Shown here piece by piece: positions 1-9,692 of a stretch of 64,000 nucleotides of DNA (its first letter is position 1; each line of letters begins with the position of its first letter). The position numbers and the translations under genes are program-made. The notes under the pieces are model-generated. The model was not told the origin of the DNA. It made no database searches and worked only from the letters and a program-made list of their open reading frames with translations. This stretch comes from Brachynemurus nebulosus (lineage: Eukaryota; Arthropoda; Insecta; Neuroptera; Myrmeleontidae). Location of the stretch: contig JAPWDM010000001.1 of assembly GCA_035578155.1 (NCBI GenBank), forward strand, positions 78,125,472-78,189,471, given 5' to 3'.

Positions 1-840
1 GTAATAAAACAATTATTTACTTACGAAAGTGTATGTGCCCTTCTAAAAATTTTTGTACCTGCCTTAATTGCCTTAATCCTTCCGTTGCGCGCAATCACAA
101 CATCCGTCTTAAGGATAAATTTCAGTACGCCAGGAGGTATTTGACCGCTGCGCGCAATCACAATATACCGTTGCAGACCAGAGAACTTTGGTAGAAGTAG
201 GTATAAAAAATATCGAATATTGGTAACCACATATACAAATGGCTAAATTACCAATTAAGTAAGTACTGAAAAATACATTAATCATTATTTGAAAGTAAAA
301 ATTTACATTTTCATGATAAAAATAAAAATAAAAATAAAAAACATATAAAAGGTATTTGCAATCAATAATAATGTAATATATAATCTACCCTATTTTATTC
401 TTCCTTATATGGCTTGGATACCACACATATTTCGAAAAAACGCAAAAACATATATCCCCTAATTTTTGGTGCTCTTTCTGTTTATGATGCCAAAAATGTG
501 ATACATTGAACCATTCAGGCTGTACAAGAAAATTTACCCCCATTTTCACTCCTCCAGCCTCTCTTATTAACCCAGCCCTAGTTTAACCTATACAGGTGAA
601 TAGGTCTTTCAAAAAGTAACATTTCGTCAATTTAAAGTTTTCCTCTATCTCTTATAGTTTTCGAGATATTTTAAGAAATACGATTTGAACCCCCAACTTT
701 AGGGGCTGGTTTCACCCCCTAAACGTGGAAGATGGTCGATAAAAATAAATACGGGTCCCTTATTTTTACCTATTCTAGACACCAGCGAAGTTTCATCAAA
801 ATCCCGAATTTCACTCTGGGTGCATCTCCTTGTTAGTCAA
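1..840. other. Non-coding, dispersed-repeat DNA
   Basis: I see no gene here. A short motif (GTTGCGCGCAATCACAA or a close variant) occurs twice, near 84-100 and 147-163. From about 560 to 835 the sequence has the look of a dispersed insect repeat, with blocks such as TTCACCCCCTAAACG and GGGTGCATCTCCTTG. The family could not be named by eye. Confidence 0.4.
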
Positions 841-862
841 TTTCAAGAAAAATAATATTCTT

Positions 863-907
863 TTTACTGACCGCGTTTTCATCCCTTTCGGCCATCATCA
901 GAGTAAA
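863..907 (-). ncRNA. Hammerhead-like ribozyme motif 1 (PLE-associated)
   Basis: Read on the minus strand this gives a 6-bp stem I (TTTACT with AGTAAA), the core CTGATGA, a GAAA-capped stem II region (GGCC/GGAT, only partly paired), the second core box GAAA, a short palindromic stem III (ACGCGG) and the cleavage triplet GTC directly before AGTAAA. This is the order expected of a minimal type I hammerhead. One unpaired T lies between the core and stem II, which departs from the textbook form. Type I hammerheads are known in Penelope-like elements of animals. Activity is inferred, not shown. Confidence 0.5.
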
Positions 908-1129
908 TTGATGAAAATAAAATGATGTGAATTTATAGCTATGGAAGATGTGTAGGAGGGGTGTAATATTATTGAAAGTAAATTGGTAAAAATCAATAAA
1001 TTTTTGTTTCGGACAAAAAGAAAAAATAATGAATTTTGGGTTTTGGCCAATTTATCTACTTTAAGTAATATTACACCCCTCCTACACATCTTTCTTAGCT
1101 ATAAATTCACATCATTTTATTTTCATCAA

Positions 1130-1174
1130 TTTACTCTGATAATGGCCGAAAGGGCTGATAACGCGTTAAGTAGA
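1130..1174 (+). ncRNA. Hammerhead-like motif 2 (probably inactive)
   Basis: This is the inverted partner of motif 1. The core is mutated to CTGATAA and the second box reads GATA instead of GAAA, so conserved core residues are lost. Stem I (TTTACT with AGTAGA) and the ACGCGT stem III palindrome remain. It is most likely a decayed copy. Confidence 0.45.
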
Positions 1175-1205
1175 AAGAATATTATTTTTCGTGAAATTGA
1201 CAAAG

Positions 1206-1904
1206 TAATTAAAAAACTTTAAATATTTTGAATATATATAATCATTTTCTAGTTATTCTTAGATTGTGAGAAAATTTATAAAATATTTTAAGGAATCCCT
1301 AGCTTGCGACCTTGAACGCAATTTAGAAGATAATAATAAAATAGAAACATGATAATTCATTAATATTCGAGCACGTGGCTTAGTACATCTCAACTTATTA
1401 TGTACCTACATTGACAGAGAAATTAAATTTGGCCAACATGTCATTTTTAAGTGATCAGTTTTATACATATATGGAATTGCTAATTAGTAAATGAATCGTC
1501 TAGTTACAATAACCACTACACAACTTTTTCAAAGAAAATGAAATAAGGGTGCCATATGGTTTAACTGTTATTGCTTGTCAATGTCGAAAATGTCGTATAG
1601 GGGTTTTTGAAAGTAGACCATTCAAATTACCTATAATAGTATTATCAATAATCGTGAGGTCTAGTTGTGAGGGATTAACTGCTTGAGAGATTCACTTTTT
1701 ATTTTGTTTAATAATTGTCTAATTTCAGTTATAGAGGCCCTATTATGTGAAGACATTGGCGCTCTCGCTCCAAATGCACTTATGTAAATCCGGCTTTGTT
1801 TATAATACAGAATTTAGAACGTACATATATTTTTTTATAATTATTTATTAGGGAAATGGTTTGTGAGTTGTAAACATCTGGTTTTTTGTGAAACTCCCTG
1901 TACC
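1206..1904. other. Non-coding stretch upstream of host gene 1
   Basis: There is no convincing reading frame. It begins with the tail of the Penelope-type repeat (block CGTGAAATTGACAAAGTAAT, shared with about 8591-8611) and continues as unremarkable AT-rich DNA up to the promoter of the secreted-protein gene. Confidence 0.4.
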
Positions 1905-1920
1905 TATATAAGATATAAAG
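1905..1920 (+). promoter_or_regulatory. Candidate TATA boxes of host gene 1
   Basis: TATATAAG (1905-1912) and TATAAAG (1914-1920) lie about 150 bases upstream of the ATG at 2067, so transcription would start near 1940 and leave a 5' leader of roughly 120 bases. A strong arthropod initiator was not seen. The second host gene also has TATATAAG at a similar distance upstream. Confidence 0.45.
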
Positions 1921-2066
1921 GTCATCTTACTTATTACAGATTAAAATGTTATCAATATTGTTTATTTATTACTATTGAGCGGAGTGAATTTCGTTATTAA
2001 ATGTTCACTAAATATTATATTTAAGATTGAGGATTCTTTGTTTTTCTTTTTTTAATAAAAATAACA

Positions 2067-2400
2067 ATGGTTTTGAAATTAGGTTTTGTGGGACTTACTT
2101 GCTTTGTGTTTTGTCTAGGTAATTTAGTTTCTGTCGAGTCTTACATAACAACAGAAAGAAGTCGATTTCATTCGTCCAATCAAATAGAAAACAGTATGAA
2201 GATACTAGACAGAAATTTTGATAATGCTAAAAATACAATCAGAAGAAACAATTTTCACATGCATGTAACAACAGAAAAAGAAGCAATAAAAACTCCAGTT
2301 TATGGTTCAAATATTGATACATCAATACAAAATTCCGCTAACGATCAAATTTATTTTGGTGATATTGACACAATTAAGAAAATTTTTGGGTCTACAACAG
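2067..2400 (+). CDS. Host gene 1, exon 1: small secreted protein
   Basis: Exon 1 codes for 111 residues plus one base of a split codon. The ATG context (ataacaATGg) is good and the first ~25 residues form a signal peptide (hydrophobic run LGFVGLTCFVFCLGNLVSV), so the product should be secreted. The remainder is polar, rich in Asn, Thr and Ser, with no domain I recognise. A donor site lies at 2401 (ACAACAG|GTAATA). Joined to exon 2 at 5674 it gives 153 residues. If the intron were retained, the frame would run on to a stop at 2442-2444 (125 aa). No function is assigned; the clearest family hint is in exon 2. Confidence 0.7.
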
Positions 2401-3039
2401 GTAATATTACAATTTTTAATTTTGCTGTGTTCGGGGTGAAATGAAAACCACCTTTTATTAAATATTTTCTAAACGCTTTTGAATAACAGATTGATATTTT
2501 AGGGAGACGTATCTTGCATTAGGATAATTAAATTTATGTTAACAATTATTTCACCATTTACGATTAATGGGTGGTACGTGTATGTTTTCAGGGCTTATTT
2601 TTCTTAATTTATAAATTTTTAAACAAAACTCTTAAAATGTGATTCCCTAAACTTGTTACATCTCGATAAACAGTACCGTTTTCGAGTAATTTAAAGTAAA
2701 AAAAGAGAGTTGAGTCCTGAAGAAAAGTAAAAATTTTATTGGTCATAAGAATATATCCTTTTAGTAAGTCAAGTAAACTTATAAATAGAAGCGTCTCTTA
2801 TCAACGACAATTTAATATCAAGTATTCTAATAAAATCTAAGTAACATAATTGCTAATACTGATGCTACGTTAAAAAATAGTGGTGCTTTTCTCCAAAACT
2901 CAAACTCAAAATTTCATTTCACCCCTTGAAAGGAATGAAATCAAAACCCACATTTTTTTTTAAACAACATTTTACAATTTGGTTAGCGTTGTCATCCAAA
3001 AACTACTCGACCGATCTTTCTTGAAATTTGAAGCAACTA

Positions 3040-3887
3040 CCGTAAATGCGGATTACTTGAGCCCAGATTTGCAAATCATCTGATAATTTCAAAAATTGAG
3101 CGTAACTGTTATATTTATTTGGGATAGGACATTCAGCATATTAATCTATATATGACTACGGTTAGTTTATTATATAATATGGGTCTTTTCCTTATGGCTC
3201 ATAAATTTTATAGCTTTTTAGATTTTGGGCTCAAGTTAACCTCAAGATCGGGTTACTTGAGCCCAAACCTAAATTTCCAGGTGATTTTCATTTGAAAAAA
3301 GTTTCAGACCATTTAGGATGTTGGTTACTAATTAAAACATTGTACAAACATATAAGGAACTTTATTTATTCAATAATCCTATCATAGACCACTTTATTTT
3401 ACTTCACAAAAATACCACTTTTATTTTGAAACTGTGACAATATTGTTTCGAACCGTCAGTTCATTTTCAAACAGAATTCGAACTGACGGTTCGAAACAAT
3501 ATTGTCACAGTGTCAAAATAAAAGTGGTATTTTTGCGAAGTAAAATATTTGTTTATTATTATCTGAATTTAGTTAAGTAATGAACAAAATATTAAAATTA
3601 TACACTTACCTTCCCTTGTAGGCTATCACAATTATTTTTACAATCAAAAGTTAGCAACGTAACAAAACATAAATTTCAAACAGAGAGTAAACAACACTTG
3701 CCTCACCTCTAGTGTCAATTTTCAGAACTACCTAAACTTAAACACCGTAAACATACTACTGTTACCTATTAGCTAAACATCTAACTTACTTCTACTATTG
3801 AATAATATAAGCACAAAGCAGAAAATAATACTTTTTCCGTTTTGGGCTCAAGTTACACCCCAGGGCTCAAGTAACTCGCATCTACGG
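3040..3887. mobile_element. Non-autonomous TA-flanked DNA transposon (MITE), copy 1
   Basis: The ends are inverted repeats of about 25 bases: CCGTAAATGCGGATTACTT on the left, and the reverse complement of the right end begins CCGTAGATGCGAGTTACTT; both continue into GAGCCC. TA dinucleotides flank both ends (3038-3039 and 3888-3889), the duplication expected of the Tc1/mariner/IS630 group. The motif TTGAGCCC recurs inside. No transposase frame is present. Copy 2 lies at 23985-25052, and the flanking thirds of the two align in inverse orientation. Confidence 0.75.
3396..3546. repeat. 151-bp perfect foldback inside the MITE
   Basis: Arms of about 67 bases (starting ATTTTACTTC and ending GAAGTAAAAT) are almost perfect reverse complements around a 17-base loop. 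The second MITE copy carries unrelated sequence at this place, so this looks like a separate small foldback element nested in the MITE, or a gain specific to this copy. Confidence 0.6.
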
Positions 3888-4167
3888 TACCTATTTCTAA
3901 TGCACAGCCTGAGCTACTTTAACGTGTCAAAATTCTCAGTAAAATGTGTGTGACAGACATCAGTATGCTTACTGGTCGCCTTCGCCAGGTTTGTTAAATT
4001 AAAAGTCCTCTTCTTACTTCCTATGGACTTAAATTCTGATTGTATGAATTCATTACACACTGCCTGATCATCAAATTTTTGTATTAAATTTTTGAGTGAA
4101 ATATCATAGCTAATAATAACTAATAAGCCTGAAGAAGAGATGTTAATATTTTTCTTTTACATATACA

Positions 4168-5330
4168 ACGTGAGTTTTTCGAGAGTTGCCATTTTGATTA
4201 CATCAAAACCGTTGATTCAATCGAAAAATTTTTCAAATAAGAGTTGTAGATATCGATAGGCGCAACTGATTGCTATAGTCAGGATATAGGTTTTTAAATG
4301 AGACTATATGTTAATTTATCGATAAAACTGATCTAATGCATCAACTAAAAATATAAATGAAGAAAAAAATTTTTTACCCAAATTTATTTTTTGAATTTTT
4401 CCTTAATTTAGCAATTAGGCGGTAAAAATACGCATATGTATTTGAAGCGACTTCAACCGACAGTGTTTTAGTCGGTTAGCATTTCTATTACATCCAAGAA
4501 AAGAACCTTATTCAGTATCATTCTCTGTAATACAAATGGTAGTAATTCAAATTTTGGAGTATAGATGTCGGGATCTATTTTAAGTTTTTAACATTTTTGC
4601 ATAATAAAATCAAATTGTTTTAAAAGAATAGTATTTAAAATAATTTAAAAAGAATTTGGAGTTATTTTTTATTTATAGAACGGCAGGTGGTAGTAAAATG
4701 CATATACGTAGACACCCTGTACAAACTAAAATGACATTGGCGTTTCTTAATAATAGCAAAGTGAGTTTAACTGGAAACGAAAATATTATTAATAAATGTA
4801 CTCAAGTAGTGTAAAAATATTTGAAATTCGATAGTACTTTCTTTTTATTAAAAACCAAATTAAAAGGGAGAAGCTTTTTCACAAAAAACTTTTCATTTCC
4901 TTTAAAAATACTTGCTACAAAAATATGTTTAGACGCCTATGTATCTGTCAAACAGTGACATTTCAGAAAAATTATTTTTTTATTCTTCAATGAATTAAAA
5001 CTGAAATTTTATTTTCTTATTTTACTTAGTTATCATTTTTATATGATAATTTAATCTATTTAATAATTTTAATTTCCGACATAAAACGTAATAATCGTTT
5101 AATTTTTCGGTCTTAATTTGTTAAAAATGGCAGCCATATTGAACTAATTGATATCTTTTTAAATTACGTAAAATTCTAATCATTTGCAAGTACTTGAGTA
5201 CAAAATTTAAAATTCTCATTTTTAAAACGTAACTACTCAAAAATATGAGATAAAACAATGAAAATTTGAGTGTAACTGGTGGTTTTGTATAATAAACAAA
5301 TTTTTGAAAAACTTTTAAACATACGTTTCC

Positions 5331-5361
<31 letters not shown>

Positions 5362-5523
5362 CTATAAGTTTGTACCATAACTCGAAAATTATAAGGGCTA
5401 TAAAGTTCCTGACTATAACAATCGGTTGCCCCCGTCGATATCTACAACTCTTATTTGAACAATTTTTCGATTAAATCAATGGTTTCGCTGTAATCAAAAT
5501 GGCAACTCTCGAAAAACTCACCT
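4168..5523. mobile_element. Family X: full copy with long terminal inverted repeats
   Basis: The ends are inverted copies of about 120 bases: CGTGAGTTTTTCGAGAGTTG at the left and its near complement at the right, both continuing through the block AAGAGTTGTAGATATCGA. The interior has no reading frame beyond chance ORFs. Partial copies occur at 8831-8922, 15498-15971 and 33958-34440, each butting against a (TA)n tract at its CGTGAG end. It behaves like a non-autonomous DNA transposon of unassigned superfamily. Confidence 0.65.
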
Positions 5524-5673
5524 GTATGTTACTTGCTTTTGTTACCAACATTCATTTTCTTATTTTTATATTACAATTATTTTGTTACTTTTATATCGTA
5601 GTATTTTTTGTATTCGACCTTTAAATATTAAATTAATTTTAATTTTTAACGAAGGATGTATGTAATTTTTCAG

Positions 5674-5801
5674 GTGTATTTACGACTCCGTCTAATGAAC
5701 CATCAAAAGTGAATCTAGCAAACCGGCATATGATCGTTATTCCTAATAAATGTTCAGAAGGCCATATATTTCACAAAGGAAGATGTCGCGAAGTTGAATA
5801 A
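5674..5801 (+). CDS. Host gene 1, exon 2: C-terminal Cys-pair motif
   Basis: The exon starts after TTTTTCAG and reads in phase with exon 1 (split codon G|GT). It encodes 41 residues and stops at TAA (5799-5801). The end carries IVIPNKCSEGHIFHKGRCRE. A tail of this form (hydrophobic-P-x-x-C, G, then G-[RK]-C-R with C-x10-C spacing) is common in small secreted insect proteins of mostly unknown role, and it supports a real gene. Known insect proteins of this type include immune- and hemolymph-associated ones, but I do not assign a function. Polyadenylation signals overlap the stop codon. Confidence 0.7.
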
Positions 5802-5807
5802 AATAAA
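5797..5807 (+). terminator. Polyadenylation signals of host gene 1
   Basis: Two AATAAA hexamers (5797-5802 and 5802-5807) overlap the stop codon and follow it immediately, implying a very short 3' UTR. Confidence 0.5.
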
Positions 5808-5982
5808 TATTATTCCATATAAAAAAAAATATCAGCATTGTCGGTGGTCAAGAAAATATCTATTCTTTAATTTTTATTTATTTATTTTTAATTGTTAATA
5901 TATATTATGTATTTTTGAAATTATAAGAATAACAATACAAAAGTAAGTTATTCAATAATTTATAAATAACGATGAAGTTAAA

Positions 5983-6560
5983 TAATACGGTACTTGACTG
6001 TATTTAAAATTTGTGTCAAATGTTAAATGATTCTATGCATTATCATTAGATATGTCCAGTTTTAATGATGAAACATAAAAAATTTGATAACTGTAGAAAT
6101 TTTATTTTAAAAATCACCATTTTTCAACAAATATTTAAATTAGTGAAAACGCGTCATTTCTTGAAAATGGCGTAACATTTTGTAGCTAGATATATAGATT
6201 TTGATAATTTTCATCATGTGAGATTGTGTTTTCTTTTGAATATTTCTATTAGCTTATATATATACTAATAATAATCGACCAGAATTCAAATAAATACTTG
6301 CTTTTACTTTGAAATTTTATGAATATATGTAATCAAAGTTTTGAGGTTATAAATATTGACATTGACATTTAGTTGCTTCAAAATATGACGTCACTATAGT
6401 GAGGTGTTTTTCCCGCCATTTTCTCATTTGAAATTGTAGGGTTATTTTTTTTTGATGATTTTTTACAAAATCTGTCGAAAATAAAAAAAAATCACTTACC
6501 TGATATGGAAAAACAATGGTTTTAGAATATTTTTGTCACTTCAGTCAAGTACCCTATTAT
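5983..6560. mobile_element. Probable MITE downstream of host gene 1
   Basis: AATACGGTACTTGACTG near 5983 and CAGTCAAGTACCCTATT near 6543 form a terminal inverted repeat of about 17 bases (one mismatch). The interior is non-coding. The target duplication is not clear. Confidence 0.5.
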
Positions 6561-6783
6561 CGAAACAGATACATAACCATAGAAAGCGGTAGGTAGTAAT
6601 AGAAATAAATTATTTGTTTTATATCAAATATATATGATTTTTACATTCAAGCTATAATTTTATAATCGATAAACAAAAAATCTTTAAAAGCGACCATTAA
6701 TCAAAGGAATAACAGTTACTAAAGTTTTTTTTTTTTTTTTTTTTTTAATTCACCCTAAAGATGTAAACTATAATAACGTAAAA

Positions 6784-6912
6784 GCCGCTATACCCGAATG
6801 CGTTCAGTGCCCGAACAGTTTTAATGTTTATCGATTTTTTTTAGAAATAACTTCATTAATATATAAAATATCAAAACTGTTCGAGTACTGAACGCGTTCC
6901 GGTATAGGGACA
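6784..6912. repeat. ~130-bp foldback element
   Basis: The two halves (GCTATACCCGAATGCGTTCA and its near complement ending at GGTATAGGGACA) are imperfect inverted repeats of about 47 bases, sharing the block GAACAGTTTTRATRTTT. It is preceded by a T-tract at about 6726-6747. The stretch 6913-7473 has no gene; 6960-7130 resembles part of the repeat at 24480-24660. Confidence 0.5.
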
Positions 6913-7822
6913 TTTATCCTAATCTAGAAAAAAATTAATGGTTTTTTACTTGCTAATATTTTTCAGACACGTCCGATGCCTGGAAGCTCAAAAAAACGGG
7001 CTTTTTGGAACAATTTTCCAAAATTCAAATATTTTTTTACATCATAGCAAAGTGCGGAAAAAATCATAAAAAATCCGTTTTTGAGCCAATGTTCTATGTA
7101 AACTGGTTTGCGAATGTTAAAAATTAACTAACGGTTTAAAAACTAACGATAATGTGTGTTCACACTATCGATATAGGTCTGATATCGCTCCGATAAAATA
7201 TTACCTAAGTGGTATTGGCATTGGAGTGATACTGGAGCGAGAGCGTACCGGACTGTAAGAATATTTTATCGAATCGGAAGCATAGCGATATCGTACCGAG
7301 CGCAGAGCGATAGGGTGGATCGGGTCTTATCTGGCACATGTGTTACCGTGAATGTCCGAAATGCGGTGTATCTTAAAATACACTGGTGTACGTTAACAAC
7401 CATCAACCTAACTGATGAATCTCCGTTATTTATTCTCTTTATAACAACTTCGGTCGTACACCCGTGAATGTTAATATACACCAGTGGCGACGCATGAGAG
7501 TAGACAAGGGAGACAGTGTCTCCCCAAAAAAACTGAATCATTTTTTAGTTTGCTGAATTTTTAATTTTATTTATTTTATTAAATATTGTTATATATGTAA
7601 ATCTAATTAATAATTATGGTCTTTTTTTCACTTAATACCAGACAATACATATATTATTAAGGATACCTAAATATTATATAAATAGACTAATAACTTTAGG
7701 TAAGGTGACAATAAAATAATATAGTATTTTATTATAAAAAGACAATTCTTATAATATTACCTAACAAATTTCCTACAAATTTTGTATATTACCTACAAAT
7801 TTTGTATCTCTTCCATTCTTAG

Positions 7823-8260
7823 GTGTCATCTCACATTAAATTGGTAACCTGTTTACAAAATGTATCACCAGCTTTTCATTCTGTTGGAAATCTTGGCCGT
7901 TTCCTTTACAACGCCAAAGAAAAAACTGATCCACTAAAAAAGAGTGGGGTCTACCGCCTAGACTGTTGTCATTGTAACGCCAAATATGTGGGACGAACAG
8001 GACGAAGTTTCGACATAAGATATAAGGAACACATTGGTTTACAAAAACACAGCTCTATCTTCGGCCTACACATCTTGGAAACAGGTTATTTTCCCAAAAC
8101 AGAACATAAACCAAAAGTTCTACATGTTTGCCATAATGGTTTAAAATTGAATCTTTTAGAGGCTCTAGAAATTAATAGATTAAACAGTGACCCACAAATA
8201 GAAGTTTTAAACGATCAAAATGATCTAAATAATTCTCCTCTATTAAAAATAAATTTTTGA
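7823..8260 (+). pseudogene. Penelope-like element: GIY-YIG endonuclease end of the polyprotein
   Basis: About 145 codons match the C-terminal end of a Penelope-like polyprotein. The hallmark is GVYRLDCCHCNAKYVGRTGR followed by SFDIRYKEHI: a GIY-YIG nuclease with the PLE Cys pair, then the conserved downstream pattern HILETGYFP and LLEALEIN. The reverse transcriptase that should precede it is missing, so this is a 5'-truncated copy, and no proper ATG start applies. The element's terminal repeat with a hammerhead-like motif follows at about 8467-8620. The GIY-YIG domain nicks DNA for target-primed insertion. Confidence 0.8.
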
Positions 8261-8529
8261 ACGAATATAATCACTTCAGTCTTTCAATAATTTTGGACAC
8301 CCCTATTTTAGTTTTCATAAACAGGTCATTTATCTGAACAGTCATATTATTAGGTAAAAATAAAAAATTTTTCATATCGGTACCTACAAACTGGTTTAAT
8401 TGCTTCCTTCTTTACACGTATATTTAGTTGCTTAGATACAAAAATTTTATGGGTTTTCCCAATTCAATAATATTACACCCCTCCTATATATCTTCCTTAC
8501 CTATAAATTCCCATTAATTATTTTCATCT

Positions 8530-8575
8530 TTCTACCCTGAGGATGACCGAAAGGTTGAAAACGCGTTCAGTAAAA
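8530..8575 (+). ncRNA. Hammerhead-like ribozyme motif 3 downstream of PLE ORF
   Basis: The core CTGAGGA (8537-8543) is followed by stem II GACC-GAAA-GGTT (8545-8556, four pairs), the box GAAA, the palindrome ACGCGT and the triplet TTC before AGTAAA. Stem I is weaker than in motif 1 because the upstream side has drifted (CTACC). One unpaired T precedes stem II, as in the other copies. Its place about 280 bases after the GIY-YIG frame fits the terminal-repeat position described for PLE hammerheads. Confidence 0.5.
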
Positions 8576-8679
8576 ATAACTTTTAATTCGTGAAATAGAC
8601 AAAGTAATCGAACTTTAAATATTTTTCAATATTTAATTCTTATAATGTTTCTCTTAGCTTTGTGTGTGTGTGTGATACA

Positions 8680-8681
<2 letters not shown>

Positions 8682-8725
<44 letters not shown>

Positions 8726-8757
8726 TAATATATATATATATGTATATATATATATTA

Positions 8758-8831
<74 letters not shown>
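8682..8831. repeat. (TA)n microsatellite with TGTA interruptions
   Basis: About 150 bases of TA repeats with a few TGTATA and ATTAAT interruptions. It directly abuts a family X fragment at 8831. Confidence 0.95.
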
Positions 8832-8832
<1 letters not shown>

Positions 8833-8919
8833 CGGTTGCCCCCGTCGGTATCTACAACTCTTATTTGATCAATTTTTCGATTAAATCAACGGTTTGGATC
8901 AAAATGGCAACTCCCTAGA

Positions 8920-8922
<3 letters not shown>
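8831..8922. repeat. Family X terminal fragment
   Basis: This matches the right terminal repeat of the full X copy (compare 5410-5515): ATCGGTTGCCCCCGTCGG, then AACTCTTATTTGA and ATGGCAACTC. It is sandwiched between two (TA)n tracts. Confidence 0.65.

Positions 8923-8995
<73 letters not shown>
8923..8995. repeat. (TA)n microsatellite
   Basis: An uninterrupted TA run of about 73 bases. Together with 9617-9690 it looks like one tract split by the LTR inserted between them. Confidence 0.95.
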
Positions 8996-8998
<3 letters not shown>

Positions 8999-9613
8999 CT
9001 TTCTACGATTATGTTATATTCCTTACTCACTACTCTACCTATTTCTTCGTGTTGTTCTTACCTAAATAATCTATCGTACGTTTACACTACCTTTACTGAT
9101 ATCTCCTATGTACCTATCTTCACTATGTCAACATTTCTTTTAACATACGTAAATACACTTCATTATTTCTGTTTATAAAATTAATAACTTTTCCGTAACA
9201 TATCTTCCGTCCGTACCTGCCTGTCGTCTGTCTAATTCGTAGTGCCGCTACGGCGAAAGAATCTAGCGGCTGGCCCTCTAATTTCGCAGGCCATGGAGTA
9301 GTAGCCTTCCAAAACCGCGAAAAGGTGACCAAAAACATCTCGTCATCTATAGCTTCGTAGGAGCTCCCTATAGTACTTCGCCAGTACCAGCAGGGACTGA
9401 TATGAGAACAGTTTTTGATTTTTTGTACCAATCCCTTCTGGTGGGGGCTGTTTGTTTTGCTCTATAAATTATATGTGCTGTGTGTCGGTTTTTCTTTTTT
9501 TGTGTTTCTTTTTGTTATCCGTTAAGAGTCACACCAATTATCTTGCATTCCGGTTGTGACATTGCCTATAAATTAGAGTAATGTTTACTTTTAACAATAA
9601 ATTTCATTATCTT

Positions 9614-9616
<3 letters not shown>
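8996..9616 (+). mobile_element. Probable solo LTR of a Gypsy element, inside (TA)n
   Basis: The sequence is a nearly identical reverse complement of 12832-13445, which directly follows the integrase stop of the Gypsy element and is therefore its 3' LTR. Shared blocks include GATTATGTTATATTCC and CATTATCTTA at the two ends. Here the sequence stands alone with (TA)n on both sides, as expected for a solo LTR that inserted into a TA tract. The exact termini are not of clean TG..CA form. Confidence 0.6.

Positions 9617-9690
<74 letters not shown>
9617..9690. repeat. (TA)n microsatellite
   Basis: A TA run of about 74 bases on the downstream side of the probable solo LTR. Confidence 0.95.

Positions 9691-9692
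<2 letters not shown>

Larger units (their letters stand above)
841..1205. repeat. Head-to-head inverted pair of Penelope-type 3' ends
   Basis: Positions 841-990 and 1049-1205 are near-perfect reverse complements separated by about 58 bases. Each arm contains the block TAATATTACACCCCTCCTA and a hammerhead-like motif. The same sequence occurs once more, in direct orientation, at about 8467-8620, just downstream of a Penelope-type GIY-YIG reading frame, which is why I assign it to a Penelope-like element (PLE). Inverted and tandem terminal repeats are known for PLEs. Short open frames in this stretch are by-products of the palindrome. Confidence 0.6.
2401..5673 (+). other. Intron 1 of host gene 1 (phase 1)
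   Basis: This 3.27-kb GT-AG intron (donor GTAATA, acceptor TTTTTCAG) separates the two coding exons. From 2401 to 3037 I see nothing but AT-rich sequence. It then holds a TA-flanked MITE (3040-3887) with an internal palindrome, a short unique stretch (3890-4160), and a family X inverted-repeat element (4168-5523) containing an A-tract at about 5336-5360. Confidence 0.65.

Noticed and set aside
983..1222. 79-codon frame near the left edge
   Set aside because: It lies across the inverted pair of Penelope ends, is explained by that palindrome and has no domain.
5121..5378. 85-codon frame with a Phe run
   Set aside because: It lies inside a family X element, and the Phe run is the A-tract read on the other strand.
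6145..6165. GAAAACGCGTC, a possible additional hammerhead box
   Set aside because: There is no CTGANGA core upstream and no stem I, so it does not meet the pattern.
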